A DNA stretch of 27,735 bases from Deinococcus sp. YIM 134068. Lineage in GTDB: Bacteria; Deinococcota; Deinococci; Deinococcales; Deinococcaceae. The position numbers were made by a program, and so were the translations under genes. A model generated the notes under the pieces. It saw nothing but the letters and a program-made list of their open reading frames with translations. It did no database searches and was not told where the DNA came from. Shown here one piece after another: positions 1-10,970 of the stretch (position 1 is its first letter; the number at the start of each line of letters is the position of its first letter). The DNA lies in assembly GCF_036543075.1 (NCBI RefSeq), contig NZ_JAZHPF010000031.1:1-27735 (forward strand), given 5' to 3'.

Positions 1-532
1 GGAGGAAGTCCACGACCTCCTGCAAGTCCTGTTTTGCCTCGTCACAACCAGCAACGTCCGCAAACGTCAGCTTGATCTGGCCCTCGCTGATCACCGCCGC
101 CTTCGACTTCCCGAACGTCGACGCCGCCCCACCGCCCGACGGACCGCGCAGGCTGCGCCACAGCACGAGCAGGATCAGGCCCGTGAGGATGAGGGGCAGG
201 ACCTGGCCCACCCAGCCGAAGGGGGAGCCGCCCGCCGTGACCCGCACGGGCACGCCCGCCTCACGCAGCCGGGTGATCGTGGTGGCGTCCGGCGGCAGGA
301 CGACCGAGCGGGGGCGCGTCGCACTTTGCAGCGAGACCGTGGCGTTTCCGGCCCCGTCGAGCGAGACGGAGCGGACCTCGCCCCGCCGCAGGTCCTCGAA
401 GAAGCGGCTCGTCGTATACGTGCCGGAGGGAGTCAGCGGGGACGGCGCGTTCGTCTGCGCGGCGGCAGGGGCCGTGAGCGCGAGGGCCAGCAGTGCCGCC
501 GTCGAGGCGCGCGTGAGGCGGGGGCGGGGCAT
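1..532 (-). CDS. ftsH: ATP-dependent zinc metalloprotease FtsH, N-terminal part (runs off the left edge)
   Basis: Only the first ~177 codons are present. The protein starts with a basic stretch and a first hydrophobic segment (about residues 12-26). A periplasmic domain follows with the typical S-R-F-F-E-D-L entry, then a second membrane segment (about 117-136). After that comes the start of the AAA+ module, with the diagnostic F-A-D-V-A-G-C-D-E-A-K sequence near residues 160-170. FtsH is a membrane-anchored hexameric protease that extracts and degrades membrane and regulatory proteins. The ATG at 532 has no Shine-Dalgarno site, but a TAGCAT box lies 5 nt upstream, so the mRNA may be leaderless. 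The Walker motifs and zinc site lie outside the window. FtsH belongs to the HspR regulon in D. radiodurans as I recall, but I see no HspR-type repeat next to this start. Confidence 0.93.
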   Translation of the reverse strand, partial: MPRPRLTRASTAALLALALTAPAAAQTNAPSPLTPSGTYTTSRFFEDLRRGEVRSVSLDGAGNATVSLQSATRPRSVVLPPDATTITRLREAGVPVRVTAGGSPFGWVGQVLPLILTGLILLVLWRSLRGPSGGGAASTFGKSKAAVISEGQIKLTFADVAGCDEAKQDLQEVVDFL

Positions 533-537
533 GGGTC

Positions 538-543
538 ATGCTA
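538..543 (-). promoter_or_regulatory. Putative -10 box of ftsH (leaderless)
   Basis: TAGCAT on the minus strand ends 5 nt before the ftsH ATG. It fits the TAnnnT box that produces leaderless transcripts in Deinococcus. No convincing -35 is visible. Confidence 0.4.
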
Positions 544-755
544 CGTCGCGCGTGGGTAGCGGGACCCTGCGTTGGGTAGCAATTTGCAGGGAGGAGGTGG
601 GCTGGGACGGGGTGATGAGGCCGTCAGGCTCGTTCACGCCTGCTCTGGTGGAGGCTTCATAGGACGCGGCCTGCCCGAACACGTTTGACGGGTTTTGAAG
701 ATCAGGTAAGAAGGGAGTTTTCGTTGTCTGGCAGCAGGACGAGCGGTGTTCGTCA

Positions 756-799
756 CCCCTCCCCGACCCTCCCCCACAAGGAGGGAGGGAGAAAAGAGC
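756..799 (+). repeat. C/G-rich dispersed repeat, copy a (single)
   Basis: A C-rich run, then CCCCCACAAGGAGGGAGGG, then GAAAAGAGC. It can form a local hairpin. The same module recurs near 5726, 11784, 11871, 13571 and 13675. This copy lacks the 21-bp insert found in the 11784 copy. Confidence 0.75.
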
Positions 800-834
800 A
801 TATCCGGTACACGCGCTTTCTCCTGCACTCGAGC

Positions 835-868
835 GTTCAAGGGAGTTCCGCGCTTATGCGGTTTGAAC
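835..868. repeat. Inverted repeat with nested hairpin
   Basis: GTTCAA at 835-840 pairs with TTGAAC at 863-868. Inside it CCGC (848-851) pairs with GCGG (858-861) around a 6-nt loop. No following T-run, so it is not an obvious terminator. Function unknown. Confidence 0.45.
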
Positions 869-956
869 CCGTCCAACTCCATTTAAGACCTCCGGGATGA
901 GGTTTTCCGCGCCCATCCTCACGCCTTTCCCTCAGCGTTCCGTCAGGCTGCGTCCG

Positions 957-962
957 TATGCT
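957..962 (+). promoter_or_regulatory. -10 box of the DUF4384 gene (leaderless)
   Basis: TATGCT followed by six bases and the ATG at 969. There is no Shine-Dalgarno site, which supports leaderless initiation. Confidence 0.5.
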
Positions 963-968
963 GGCCCC

Positions 969-1454
969 ATGCGTACAGCCCTTTTGCTCGGCACGCTGGC
1001 CGTGGGCCTGACCTCCTGCACCCTCACCTCCCGGTCGAACGTCGGCTCGGCGGGCGGCAACCTCATCGTGGACGTTCAGCCCGACCGGGGCGAGGGCAGC
1101 AACTACCTCGTGGGCGAGTCGGTGCGGATCGGCGTGACCACGCGGGCCGCCGGGTACGTGACGCTGGTGGCCCTCCAGCCCAACGGGTACGCGAGCACCA
1201 TCACCCGCAACGTGTACGTGAACCCCGGCACCACCGTCTTCCCCCGCCCGCAGGACGGCGAGACGTACACTGTGGCCCCGCCGCGCGGCCTCCAGCGCGT
1301 CCGGGTGCTGTTCACGCGCGTGCGGCCCGCCGCTGCCCCCGTCTTCGGCGGCGTGTATACGGGCGACCGCTGGAACACCTCCACGAACGACTACCTGCGG
1401 CCCTATGCGCCCGCCGACCGGGACATTCAGGAGACGTACTTCTACATCCGGTAA
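969..1454 (+). CDS. DUF4384 domain lipoprotein
   Basis: 161 residues. A short lipoprotein signal peptide ends in the lipobox L-T-S-C (Cys16), so the protein should be lipid-anchored. The rest resembles the DUF4384 family common in Deinococcus: V-D-V-Q-P-D-R-G at the domain start, Y-L-V-G-E-S-V-R-I, then a beta-rich core with Y-V-T-L-V-A-L-Q-P-N-G and P-R. The ATG at 969 was chosen over an in-frame ATG at 897, because the longer form would add a 24-residue non-signal extension and because a TATGCT box sits 6 nt upstream of 969. The gene is monocistronic, and its stop codon is followed at once by a heptad repeat. The molecular role of DUF4384 is unknown. Confidence 0.85.
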   Translation: MRTALLLGTLAVGLTSCTLTSRSNVGSAGGNLIVDVQPDRGEGSNYLVGESVRIGVTTRAAGYVTLVALQPNGYASTITRNVYVNPGTTVFPRPQDGETYTVAPPRGLQRVRVLFTRVRPAAAPVFGGVYTGDRWNTSTNDYLRPYAPADRDIQETYFYIR

Positions 1455-1488
1455 GCGGTCAGCCGTCAGTGGTCAGCTCTCAGCCGTC
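1455..1488 (+). repeat. TCAGCNN heptad array directly after a stop codon
   Basis: GCGG followed by four 7-nt units (TCAGCCG, TCAGTGG, TCAGCTC, TCAGCCG), beginning at the base after the TAA of the DUF4384 gene and reading in the sense direction. T-type member of the family described in the findings. Confidence 0.8.
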
Positions 1489-1524
1489 TCCGGGCGGCTG
1501 TTTCGCTTTTGGGCGGCGGGCCTC

Positions 1525-1530
1525 TAGGCT
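1525..1530 (+). promoter_or_regulatory. -10 box of the MazG-like gene (leaderless)
   Basis: TAGGCT followed by GGGGGC and the ATG at 1537. No ribosome binding site is visible. Confidence 0.5.
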
Positions 1531-1536
1531 GGGGGC

Positions 1537-1862
1537 ATGAGCCTGACGTTTGAGGAGGCGGGCGCGCGGGTGGACGCCTACATCTCGCAGTTCGAGGAGG
1601 GGTACTTCCCGCCCCTGCTGCTGCTCGCGCGGCTGACGGAGGAGGTGGGTGAGATCGCCCGCGTACTGGCGCACGAGAACGGCAAGACGCCCAAGCCGGG
1701 CGAGGACGTGGGCGACCTGGAGATGGAACTCGCCGACCTGCTGTTCGTGATGGTCTGCCTCGCCAACCGCCGGGGCCTGAGCCTGGAGCGCGGCTTCACC
1801 CGCATGATGGAGAAGATCGAGACCCGCGACGCCGAACGCTGGACGAGGAAGGAGACCAGAGA

Positions 1863-1866
<4 letters not shown>
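1537..1866 (+). CDS. MazG-like nucleotide pyrophosphohydrolase
   Basis: 109 residues, the usual length of single-domain MazG/YpjD-type all-alpha NTP pyrophosphatases. These enzymes hydrolyse (d)NTPs to NMPs and pyrophosphate using Mg2+ held by acidic residues on a helix bundle. The expected motifs are present: E35-E36-V-G-E39 on one helix and E64-L-A-D67 on the next, preceded by a Pro/Leu-rich segment. A role in clearing abnormal nucleotides is likely, but the substrate cannot be told from sequence. The stop overlaps the next start by four bases (ATGA), so the gene is translationally coupled to the DinB gene and forms a short cassette with it and the Nudix gene. Confidence 0.88.
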
Positions 1867-3898
<2,032 letters not shown>

Positions 3899-4048
3899 GG
3901 GAAGGATTGTCTCACGGGGGCGGGAGGGCAACCGTGCGGGCGGGGCGTAGGCTGTGGGGTGGATGCCGCCGCTCCCATTAGTCTTACGTCCCCTTTAGAC
4001 CCACTTCACCTCCTCCCGCCCACCGGAACACCCCCGCCCCACCCGCCG

Positions 4049-4054
4049 TACTCT
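4049..4054 (+). promoter_or_regulatory. -10 box of the Yip1 gene (leaderless)
   Basis: TACTCT followed by GCGGC and the ATG at 4060. No ribosome binding site. Confidence 0.45.
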
Positions 4055-4059
4055 GCGGC

Positions 4060-4617
4060 ATGACCACGCCTCCCTCCCCCATACAGGCCCGCCTCGCCGA
4101 TATGTTCTCGCAGAGCGCCGCCGTGCTGACGCGCCCGGCCCCCCAGACCTTCGAGCTGTTCGAGCGGCGCGGCGGCATCTCGCAGGCGCTGACCTACGTG
4201 CTGCTCGCCGCGCTCGTCTCCGCCGTGATCGCCGCCATCTTCGCGCCCTTCCACGAGGGGACGACGGTTCTCGGCCAGCTCATCACCCGATTGATCCTGA
4301 TTCCTCTCCAGTTCATGATCTTCACCGGGGCGGTGTACCTGATCGGCAAGTACCTCTTCCGGGGCACGGGGACCTATCCGGAGGTGGCCTACTCCTTCGC
4401 CCTCTTCTTCGTGCCCCTGAGCATCATCGGCTCTCTGCTGGGCATCATCCCCATCCTGGGGTGGATCGTGGGCGTGCTGATCTCGGCGGTGATGATCTTC
4501 TTCGGCTACCTCGCGGTCGGGTCGAGCATGAACCTGCGCGACGGGGTGGGGGCGGCGGTCACGCTCATCCTGGCGGGTGTGGCGCACTGGGCCGTCGGCC
4601 TCCTCCTGCCATTCTGA
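4060..4617 (+). CDS. Yip1-like integral membrane protein
   Basis: 185 residues. A ~40-residue cytosolic N-terminus (with [14 protein letters not shown]) is followed by about five hydrophobic segments: near 42-62, 70-92, 107-128, 131-150 and 160-182. This is the layout of bacterial Yip1 (PF04893) proteins, whose role is unclear. The E-V-A-Y-S-F segment between the second and third helices also fits. The gene is alone on the plus strand and ends at a hairpin shared with the convergent transglutaminase gene. I infer membrane localisation but no specific function. Confidence 0.75.
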   Translation: MTTPPSPIQARLADMFSQSAAVLTRPAPQTFELFERRGGISQALTYVLLAALVSAVIAAIFAPFHEGTTVLGQLITRLILIPLQFMIFTGAVYLIGKYLFRGTGTYPEVAYSFALFFVPLSIIGSLLGIIPILGWIVGVLISAVMIFFGYLAVGSSMNLRDGVGAAVTLILAGVAHWAVGLLLPF

Positions 4618-4633
4618 GGAGGGGCAGCGCGAA

Positions 4634-4670
4634 GGGGCGGAGGGAGTGGGATGACTACCACCTCCGCCCC
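4634..4670. terminator. Bidirectional hairpin between Yip1 and transglutaminase genes
   Basis: GGGGCGGAGG (4634-4643) pairs perfectly with CCTCCGCCCC (4661-4670), with an inner GTGG/CCAC. It lies between two convergent stops. The tail is only weakly T-rich. Confidence 0.6.
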
Positions 4671-4682
4671 CGCCCTTTGCCC

Positions 4683-5507
4683 CTACTGCTCGCCGTACAC
4701 CCGCACCTCCACATCCAGCTCGCCGCGCCCGCCGCCGTAATACGTGCCGCGCACGGGGGACACGTCGCTGTACTCGCGCCCGTGGCCGATCTTGACGTGG
4801 CGCTCGCGGGCGAGGCAGTCGTTGGTGGGGTCGTAGCCCAGCCAGCCATAGCCGGGAAGCAGGCACTCGACCCAGGCGTGGGTGGCCTCCGCCCCGCGCA
4901 TCTCGCCGCCGGAGTAGAGATAGCCGCTGACGTAGCGGGCCGGGACGCCCAGCGTCCGCACCACGCCGAGCATCGCGTGGGTGAAGTCCTGGCACACCCC
5001 GCGTCCGTGCGTGGCGAACTCGGCCAGCGGCGTGCCCACCGAGGTCGCCCGCGTGTCGTAGGTGAAACGGCGGCGCAGGTACGTCGTGAGGTCCATCAGG
5101 AAGGTCGGCAGGTCGTCGCCGGGCGTGGGTCGCCGCACCCCGAAGACGCCCGGCCAGTCCCCGGCGGGCACGCGCGGGCTGGCGAACAGGAACTCGCCGT
5201 GCGGGCCGCGAATCGCGCGCAACTCGGCGAAGGAGATGGGCGGGGGGTCGGGAACGGGGTGCGTGTCCACGATGGCCTGCGCCTCGATCTTGAGGGTCAG
5301 GTGCGGCTCGTGGACGTGGACGTGGTGGACGATGGCCCCGAAGTAGTCCTTGTGCGAGGTGATCTCCGCCTCCGGCTCGACGTGGAGGTGGAAGGAGCGC
5401 ACGCTCTGGCGGGCCTCCCGCGAGGGGTGCAGCCGCACCTCGTTGAAGGAATCCCAGGCGGACTTGGGATAGCGGTACTCGGTGGTATGGCGAATCTCAC
5501 AGCGCAT
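4683..5507 (-). CDS. Transglutaminase-like cysteine protease family protein (COG1305)
   Basis: 274 residues. An N-terminal beta domain typical of bacterial transglutaminase-like proteins (M-R-C-E-I-R-H-T-T-E-Y-R-Y start) precedes the catalytic core. The core has Cys172 in G-R-G-V-C-Q-D-F-T-H-A, His210 in A-T-H-A-W-V-E and Asp226 in Y-D-P-T-N-D, so the Cys-His-Asp triad is intact. No signal peptide is seen. The ATG at 5507 begins the conserved N-terminus; an open frame continues to 5798 but only through repeat sequence. It is the third member of a cluster with a circularly permuted ATP-grasp and an alpha-E protein, a conserved bacterial neighbourhood proposed to make or modify peptides. It is separated from the alpha-E gene by a 331-bp repeat-bearing gap. 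Confidence 0.88.
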   Translation of the reverse strand: MRCEIRHTTEYRYPKSAWDSFNEVRLHPSREARQSVRSFHLHVEPEAEITSHKDYFGAIVHHVHVHEPHLTLKIEAQAIVDTHPVPDPPPISFAELRAIRGPHGEFLFASPRVPAGDWPGVFGVRRPTPGDDLPTFLMDLTTYLRRRFTYDTRATSVGTPLAEFATHGRGVCQDFTHAMLGVVRTLGVPARYVSGYLYSGGEMRGAEATHAWVECLLPGYGWLGYDPTNDCLARERHVKIGHGREYSDVSPVRGTYYGGGRGELDVEVRVYGEQ

Positions 5508-5709
5508 AGGGGGCAGGGGCCTCAGCCTGAGCGGCCCGTGGGCCTCGCCGGTCAGTGTCGCACGCCGGGCGCGGGGGAACGTGACGCGGTGCAGACCACC
5601 GGGGCGGGGAAAGGGCTGGCTGGGGTTGATCGGCGGCGGGGCGAAAAGGCGAGTTGCGTCCTCTTGAGGTGTGGTTGGGAAGGAGGCTGAGGCACGGCGA
5701 AAGGCTGGG

Positions 5710-5769
5710 CAAGCGGGGCTTGCCACCCCCCTCCCGGCCTCCCCCGCAAGGGGGGAGGAGCAAAAGAGC
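5710..5769 (+). repeat. C/G-rich dispersed repeat, copy b, with GCAAG palindrome
   Basis: GCAAGCGGGGCTTGC (stem GCAAG/CTTGC) is followed by the C-rich module and AAAAGAGC. The palindrome and adjoining bases are repeated exactly at 13555-13569, beside another copy of the same module. Confidence 0.75.
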
Positions 5770-5801
5770 GGGAGCTGAGTGGTCTCTGCCCCTCCCACTC
5801 T

Positions 5802-5834
5802 CCGGCTGGAAGCTGGCGGCTGGCCGCTGGCCGC
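5802..5834 (-). repeat. CCAGCNN heptad array downstream of the alpha-E gene
   Basis: Four sense-oriented 7-nt units (CCAGCGG, CCAGCCG, CCAGCTT, CCAGCCG order on the minus strand) starting a few bases after the TGA at 5839. Confidence 0.8.
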
Positions 5835-5838
5835 CCCC

Positions 5839-6791
5839 TCATTCCTGCTGGAAGAACGCCGCCGTGATCGCCGCGCCCACCCGGTTGAAGTCGCCGAGGA
5901 GTTCCTCCAGGCCGGGGTCCTCCTCCGCCAGGATGTTCCCGATGCTGGCGAATTGCAGCCGGGCGACGAGCCAGCGCGACAAACGCAGGATGTCGGGGTG
6001 CGCGCCGGGGTGGTGGCGCTCGATCTGGTTCAGGGCGTCGTACAGGTTCTCGGCGCTGTAGCGGACGCTGCGCGGGAAGAACTCGTCCAGCAGCAGGAAT
6101 TCGGCGATGTGAACGGGGTCGATGCCGCTGTGGACGCGCTTGCGGTACGCCTCGTAGGCGCTCGCCCCCTTCAGGACGCTGACCCAGCGTTGGTCCTGAA
6201 GGGCACGCTGCGCCGGGTCGCTGAGCACCTCCGCGTCCACCCCCTGGAAGCGGGTCTGGAGCACCCGGATCACGTTGTCGCCGCGCTCCAGCATCTGCCC
6301 CGCGCGCATGAAGGACCAGCCCTCGTCGCGCGGGAGGGTGGCGAAGGCGATCCCGAAGAAGAACTGCGAGGCGTCACGCGCCGAGACGCAGAACTCGAAC
6401 AGGCCGTCGCGGTCGAGCACCGCCTCGCTCTGGAAACACAGGTTGAGGTAGGTGCGGTTCAGGGCCTCCCACATCTCGGAGGGGATGCGGTCGCGCAGAC
6501 CACGCGCGTTCTCGCGGGCGCGCAGGACGCTCGACGCGATGCTCGACGGGTTGTCCCGGTCGAAGGCCAGCCACGCGGAGATGGAGCGCGCGTCCACCCG
6601 CCCGTACTTCGCGCGCAACTCGGCCTCGCCCCCGGTGAGTTCGAGCAGCGGCAGCCAGTGTTCGCGGGTGCGGCCCGACATCTCCAGCGTGGCGTAGTAG
6701 TTCACGTTCAGGAGCCGGGCCGTGTTCTCGGCGCGTTCCACGTAGCGTCCGATCCAGAACAGGTTCTCGGCGAGGCGGGACAGGAGCAGCA

Positions 6792-6792
<1 letters not shown>
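5839..6792 (-). CDS. Alpha-E domain protein (DUF403/COG2307)
   Basis: 317 residues, all-helical and full length for the family. It begins with the signature M-L-L-L-S-R-L-A-E-N-L-F-W-I-G-R-Y-V-E-R-A-E-N-T-A-R and contains further family blocks such as G-Q-M-L-E-R-G-D-N and D-P-A-Q-R. Alpha-E proteins nearly always accompany circularly permuted ATP-grasp and transglutaminase genes, and the trio has been proposed to synthesise or ligate peptides. The biochemical role of alpha-E itself is not established. The start ATG shares one base with the TGA of the upstream ATP-grasp gene (TGATG), so translation is coupled. The stop is followed by a heptad repeat. Confidence 0.9.
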
Positions 6793-8657
<1,865 letters not shown>

Positions 8658-8769
8658 GTTCCCCGCCTCCTCGCGTCCGGGTCTGCCCCGACTGGGTTGG
8701 TCCCAAGATACTCAACCGTGCCGCCCCGCACGGTCGGCGGTCAGACAGGCAGGGCGTCGCCCGGCGTCC

Positions 8770-8775
8770 TACACT
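8770..8775 (+). promoter_or_regulatory. -10 box of the 107-residue protein gene (leaderless)
   Basis: TACACT followed by 7 nt and the ATG at 8783. No ribosome binding site. Confidence 0.5.
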
Positions 8776-8782
8776 GCCCCCC

Positions 8783-9106
8783 ATGACCCAGGATCAGGCA
8801 GGACAGGACAAACTCATCGCCCCGGATGACCGCGTGAGGCTCGATCAGGTCTTCATGCAGGTCGTGCTGGACGTGCAGGCGCAGGTGCAGCAGACCCAGC
8901 CGGGGCAGCCCGGCAACCTCGCCGCCATGTTCCACAAGGAGACCGTCACCGACGCCTTGCAAGGCTGTGCCATGCTCATCGCCGGGTGGAATGAGAACCG
9001 CGTGGACGAGGCGGGGGTGAACCGCGCGGCCAAGTCGCTTCGCAGTCTGGAGCTGGGCGAACTGGCTGACCGGGTGGAGCGGCTGCGGGGAATCGACGAG
9101 GGGTAG
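8783..9106 (+). CDS. Small protein of unknown function
   Basis: 107 residues, not recognised. Coding is supported by the high-GC third positions, the TACACT box before the ATG and the lack of overlap with other genes. It has no signal peptide or membrane segment and looks mostly helical and acidic. A Gln-rich stretch lies near 32-43 (V-Q-A-Q-V-Q-Q-T-Q-P-G-Q), followed by a Met/His-containing helix, and there is one cysteine in A-L-Q-G-C-A-M. It lies divergently from the ATP-grasp operon, with which it shares an intergenic region of about 125 bp, and upstream of the TerC leader. No function is proposed. Confidence 0.7.
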   Translation: MTQDQAGQDKLIAPDDRVRLDQVFMQVVLDVQAQVQQTQPGQPGNLAAMFHKETVTDALQGCAMLIAGWNENRVDEAGVNRAAKSLRSLELGELADRVERLRGIDEG

Positions 9107-9224
9107 ACCACGAACAGAGGACCGCCCCAGAGCCGTGTGAGGTTTCTGGCGACCCCCTCCACCCCCACCCCCGGTCATGTATCTCACCTCACAAAAGGGC
9201 GCGGGGGACACTGGCACAGTGAGG

Positions 9225-9442
9225 GTACTCCGGGGGAGTACGCCGCCCCGCCCCAACGTGTGACCCACGGGGCGGGGTGCGCGGGACCGACAGTTCGGGT
9301 GGGATGCCCACCCCGGTCCCGTGCGGTGAGGGCCAGACTCGGACAGGACGCCGCCCCGGCTCCTGTTCCAGTCTGGCCCCCCTCGTTGGTGGGGTGAGGC
9401 GGGCGGGAGCGCACGGGTGGGCGACCGGAAGGGTACTCCCCG
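9225..9442 (+). promoter_or_regulatory. Long structured 5' leader of the TerC gene, yybP-ykoY (Mn2+) riboswitch-like
   Basis: GGGGGAGTACGCCG at 9232-9245 resembles the conserved GGGGAGUAGC entry of the yybP-ykoY manganese riboswitch, which often controls TerC-family genes. Predicted helices are GTACTCC/GGAGTAC (9225-9231/9235-9241), CCCCGCCCC/GGGGCGGGG (9246-9254/9269-9277), GGGACCG/CGGTCCC (9283-9289/9314-9320) enclosing GGGTGGG/CCCACCC (9297-9303/9307-9313), and GGGCCAGACT/AGTCTGGCCC (9330-9339/9370-9379). GGGGAGTAC (9233-9241) is also complementary over 9 bases to GTACTCCCC (9433-9441), which touches the start codon at 9443 and the end of the GGAAGGG ribosome site. Match to the Rfam model is from memory and not computed. 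Confidence 0.55.
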
Positions 9443-10450
9443 ATGGAATTCCTGATGACCCTCTGGCTCGGCAAGCCCGCCTGGATGTGGCTGCTGTTTC
9501 TCACGCTCGTGACCGCGCTGCTGGCCTTCGACCTCGGCGTGCTCGGTCGGCGGCGGGAGGCGAAGGGCGGCGGCGGCCCGCAGGAGATCGGCGTGGCCGC
9601 GAGCCTGCGCCTGAGCGCCTTTTACATCGCCATCGCGCTCGCCTTCGGCGGCTGGGTGTGGCTGACCCTGGGGGCCGAGAGCGGCCTGGCGTACTTCACG
9701 GGCTTCGCGGTGGAAAAGGCGCTCGCGCTCGACAACGTGTTCGTCATCAGCATCATCTTCGCGGCGCTCGCCGTGCCGCGCCACCTCCAGCACCGGGTGC
9801 TGTTCTGGGGCATCCTCGGCGTGATCGTGCTGCGCGGCATCATGATCGGCCTCGGCGCAGCGCTCGTGAGCAACTTCGCGTGGGTGATGTGGGTGTTCGG
9901 GGCCTTCCTGCTCGTCACCGGCCTCAAGCTGCTGTTCCAGAAGGGTGCCCACGACCACGCGCCCGACCTGGAGCGTCACCCCGTCGTCCGCGCCCTGCGC
10001 CGCGTCATGCCCATCAGCCCGAAGCTCGACGGCGAGCGGTTCGTGACCCGTCTGCCCGACGCCGCCGGGCGGGTGCGCCTCCATGCCACGCCGCTGCTGC
10101 TCGCCCTGCTGCTCGTGGAGGCCGCCGACCTCGTGTTCGCGGTGGACTCCATTCCGGCGATCTTCGCCATCACGCAAGACCCCTTCATCGTCTACACGAG
10201 CAACATCTTCGCCATCCTCGGCCTGCGCGCCCTGTACTTCGCCCTCGACGCCCTGATCCACCGCTTCCAGGCGCTCAAGCCCGCGCTCGCGCTCGTCCTC
10301 GTGTTCATCGGCGGCAAGATTTTCTACAACCAGTTCTACGGCAAGCTCGACCCCGCCATCAGCCTCGGCGTGACCGTCGCCATCCTCGCGGGCGGCGTCC
10401 TCGTCAGCCTGTGGAGGACGCGTGGAGAGGGGGCACGGCCCGCCGCGTAA
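9443..10450 (+). CDS. TerC/Alx-family membrane protein, probable metal (Mn2+) exporter
   Basis: 335 residues with about nine hydrophobic segments. Both conserved acidic TerC motifs are present: E91-K-A-L-A-L-D97-N-V-F and E226-A-A-D229-L-V-F-A-V-D235-S-I-P-A. A hydrophilic loop of about 45 residues (around 168-212) separates the two halves. TerC/Alx/YceF-type proteins have been linked to Mn2+ efflux and metalation of exported proteins, as well as tellurite resistance; substrate here is inferred. The leader upstream resembles a manganese riboswitch, which agrees with a metal role. The start has GGAAGGG 9 nt upstream. The gene ends before a hairpin shared with the convergent mnhG. Confidence 0.88.
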   Translation: MEFLMTLWLGKPAWMWLLFLTLVTALLAFDLGVLGRRREAKGGGGPQEIGVAASLRLSAFYIAIALAFGGWVWLTLGAESGLAYFTGFAVEKALALDNVFVISIIFAALAVPRHLQHRVLFWGILGVIVLRGIMIGLGAALVSNFAWVMWVFGAFLLVTGLKLLFQKGAHDHAPDLERHPVVRALRRVMPISPKLDGERFVTRLPDAAGRVRLHATPLLLALLLVEAADLVFAVDSIPAIFAITQDPFIVYTSNIFAILGLRALYFALDALIHRFQALKPALALVLVFIGGKIFYNQFYGKLDPAISLGVTVAILAGGVLVSLWRTRGEGARPAA

Positions 10451-10462
10451 CTTCTCTTGGAG

Positions 10463-10495
10463 GAGGCCGGGACGGAGATCACCTGTCCCGGCCTC
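10463..10495. terminator. Terminator hairpin between TerC gene and mnhG
   Basis: GAGGCCGGGAC (10463-10473) pairs perfectly over 11 bp with GTCCCGGCCTC (10485-10495), and GCTCCTCTTGC follows on the plus strand. It serves the TerC gene and may also end the mnh operon. Confidence 0.75.
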
Positions 10496-10505
10496 GCTCC
10501 TCTTG

Positions 10506-10883
10506 CTACAGCTCTGCCGCTTTCGCTTCCCTTTCCGCCTCGATGACCTGTTCCGCCTGCCCCAGCGCCCCCCACTCGTCCACGCCCTCCAGCCTCGGCG
10601 CGAGGCCCCGCAGGTAGGCGGCCTGCGCGATCAGGTACGCGGTGAGGGGCGTCGTCAGGAACTGGAAGAGCAGCACGGCGGCCAGCCGCGTGAACGCCGC
10701 CGCGTCCGCCAGCTCGAACGCCACCCCCAGAAAGATGCCCGCCGACCCCAGCGTCACCAGCTTGCTGCTCGCGTGCAGCCGCGAGTACAGGTCGGGAAAG
10801 CGCACGAGCGCCACGGCGGCGGTGAGGACGAAAAACGCACCGATCAGGATGGGAATGTCGCGTGGGGGGTAGAAGTCATCCAC
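10506..10883 (-). CDS. mnhG: Mrp/Mnh Na+/H+ antiporter subunit G
   Basis: 125 residues. MnhG/PhaG subunit of the multisubunit cation/proton antiporter. Three hydrophobic segments are visible (about 12-31, 41-62 and 68-90). The family block V-R-F-P-D-L-Y-S-R-L-H-A-S-S-K follows the first. The start is a GTG at 10883. The C-terminal tail (from ~105) is acidic and helical. It is the last gene of the operon. The 87-bp gap from mnhF is almost completely filled by two heptad arrays, so coupling of mnhG to the rest of the operon may be weaker. Confidence 0.92.
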   Translation of the reverse strand: MDDFYPPRDIPILIGAFFVLTAAVALVRFPDLYSRLHASSKLVTLGSAGIFLGVAFELADAAAFTRLAAVLLFQFLTTPLTAYLIAQAAYLRGLAPRLEGVDEWGALGQAEQVIEAEREAKAAEL

Positions 10884-10902
10884 GGAAAAATCCCTGCGGC
10901 GG

Positions 10903-10970
10903 GCAGAAGGCGGAAGGCAGAAGGCGGAAGGCTCTTCTTGCTGACGGCTGACCGCTGATTGCTGACCGCT
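10903..10970 (-). repeat. Two abutting heptad arrays between mnhF and mnhG
   Basis: In plus-strand terms: four AGAAGGC/GGAAGGC units (10905-10932), a 7-nt spacer TCTTCTT (10933-10939), then GCTGACG, GCTGACC, GCTGATT, GCTGACC (10940-10967) ending against the mnhF stop at 10971-10973. The 7-nt register is kept across both arrays. The second is a T-type YCAGCNN array in mnhF sense orientation. Confidence 0.85.

Larger units (their letters stand above)
533..968. other. 436-bp divergent intergenic region between ftsH and the DUF4384 gene
   Basis: No convincing gene. It holds the ftsH -10 box, one copy of the C/G-rich repeat (756-799), a hairpin-forming inverted repeat (835-868) and the -10 box of the downstream lipoprotein gene (957-962). 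Open frames here are low-complexity or translations of the repeat. Confidence 0.6.
5508..5838. other. 331-bp gap between alpha-E and transglutaminase genes, filled with repeats
   Basis: No gene. Contains the palindrome GCAAGCGGGGCTTGC (5710-5724), a copy of the C/G-rich repeat (about 5726-5769) and a heptad array (5802-5834). Confidence 0.65.

Noticed and set aside
72..662. 196-residue open frame on the plus strand
   Set aside because: Antisense to ftsH and continuing through non-coding DNA. No promoter or domain.
4683..5798. Longer N-terminus for the transglutaminase
   Set aside because: The extra 97 residues read through the C/G-rich repeat and lack family similarity. The conserved protein begins at 5507.
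9330..9379. Intrinsic terminator in the TerC leader
   Set aside because: The strong stem is followed by CCCCTCG rather than a T-run, so it is better read as part of the structured leader.
10903..10970. CRISPR-like array
   Set aside because: The repeats are 7 nt with no unique spacers and no cas genes.
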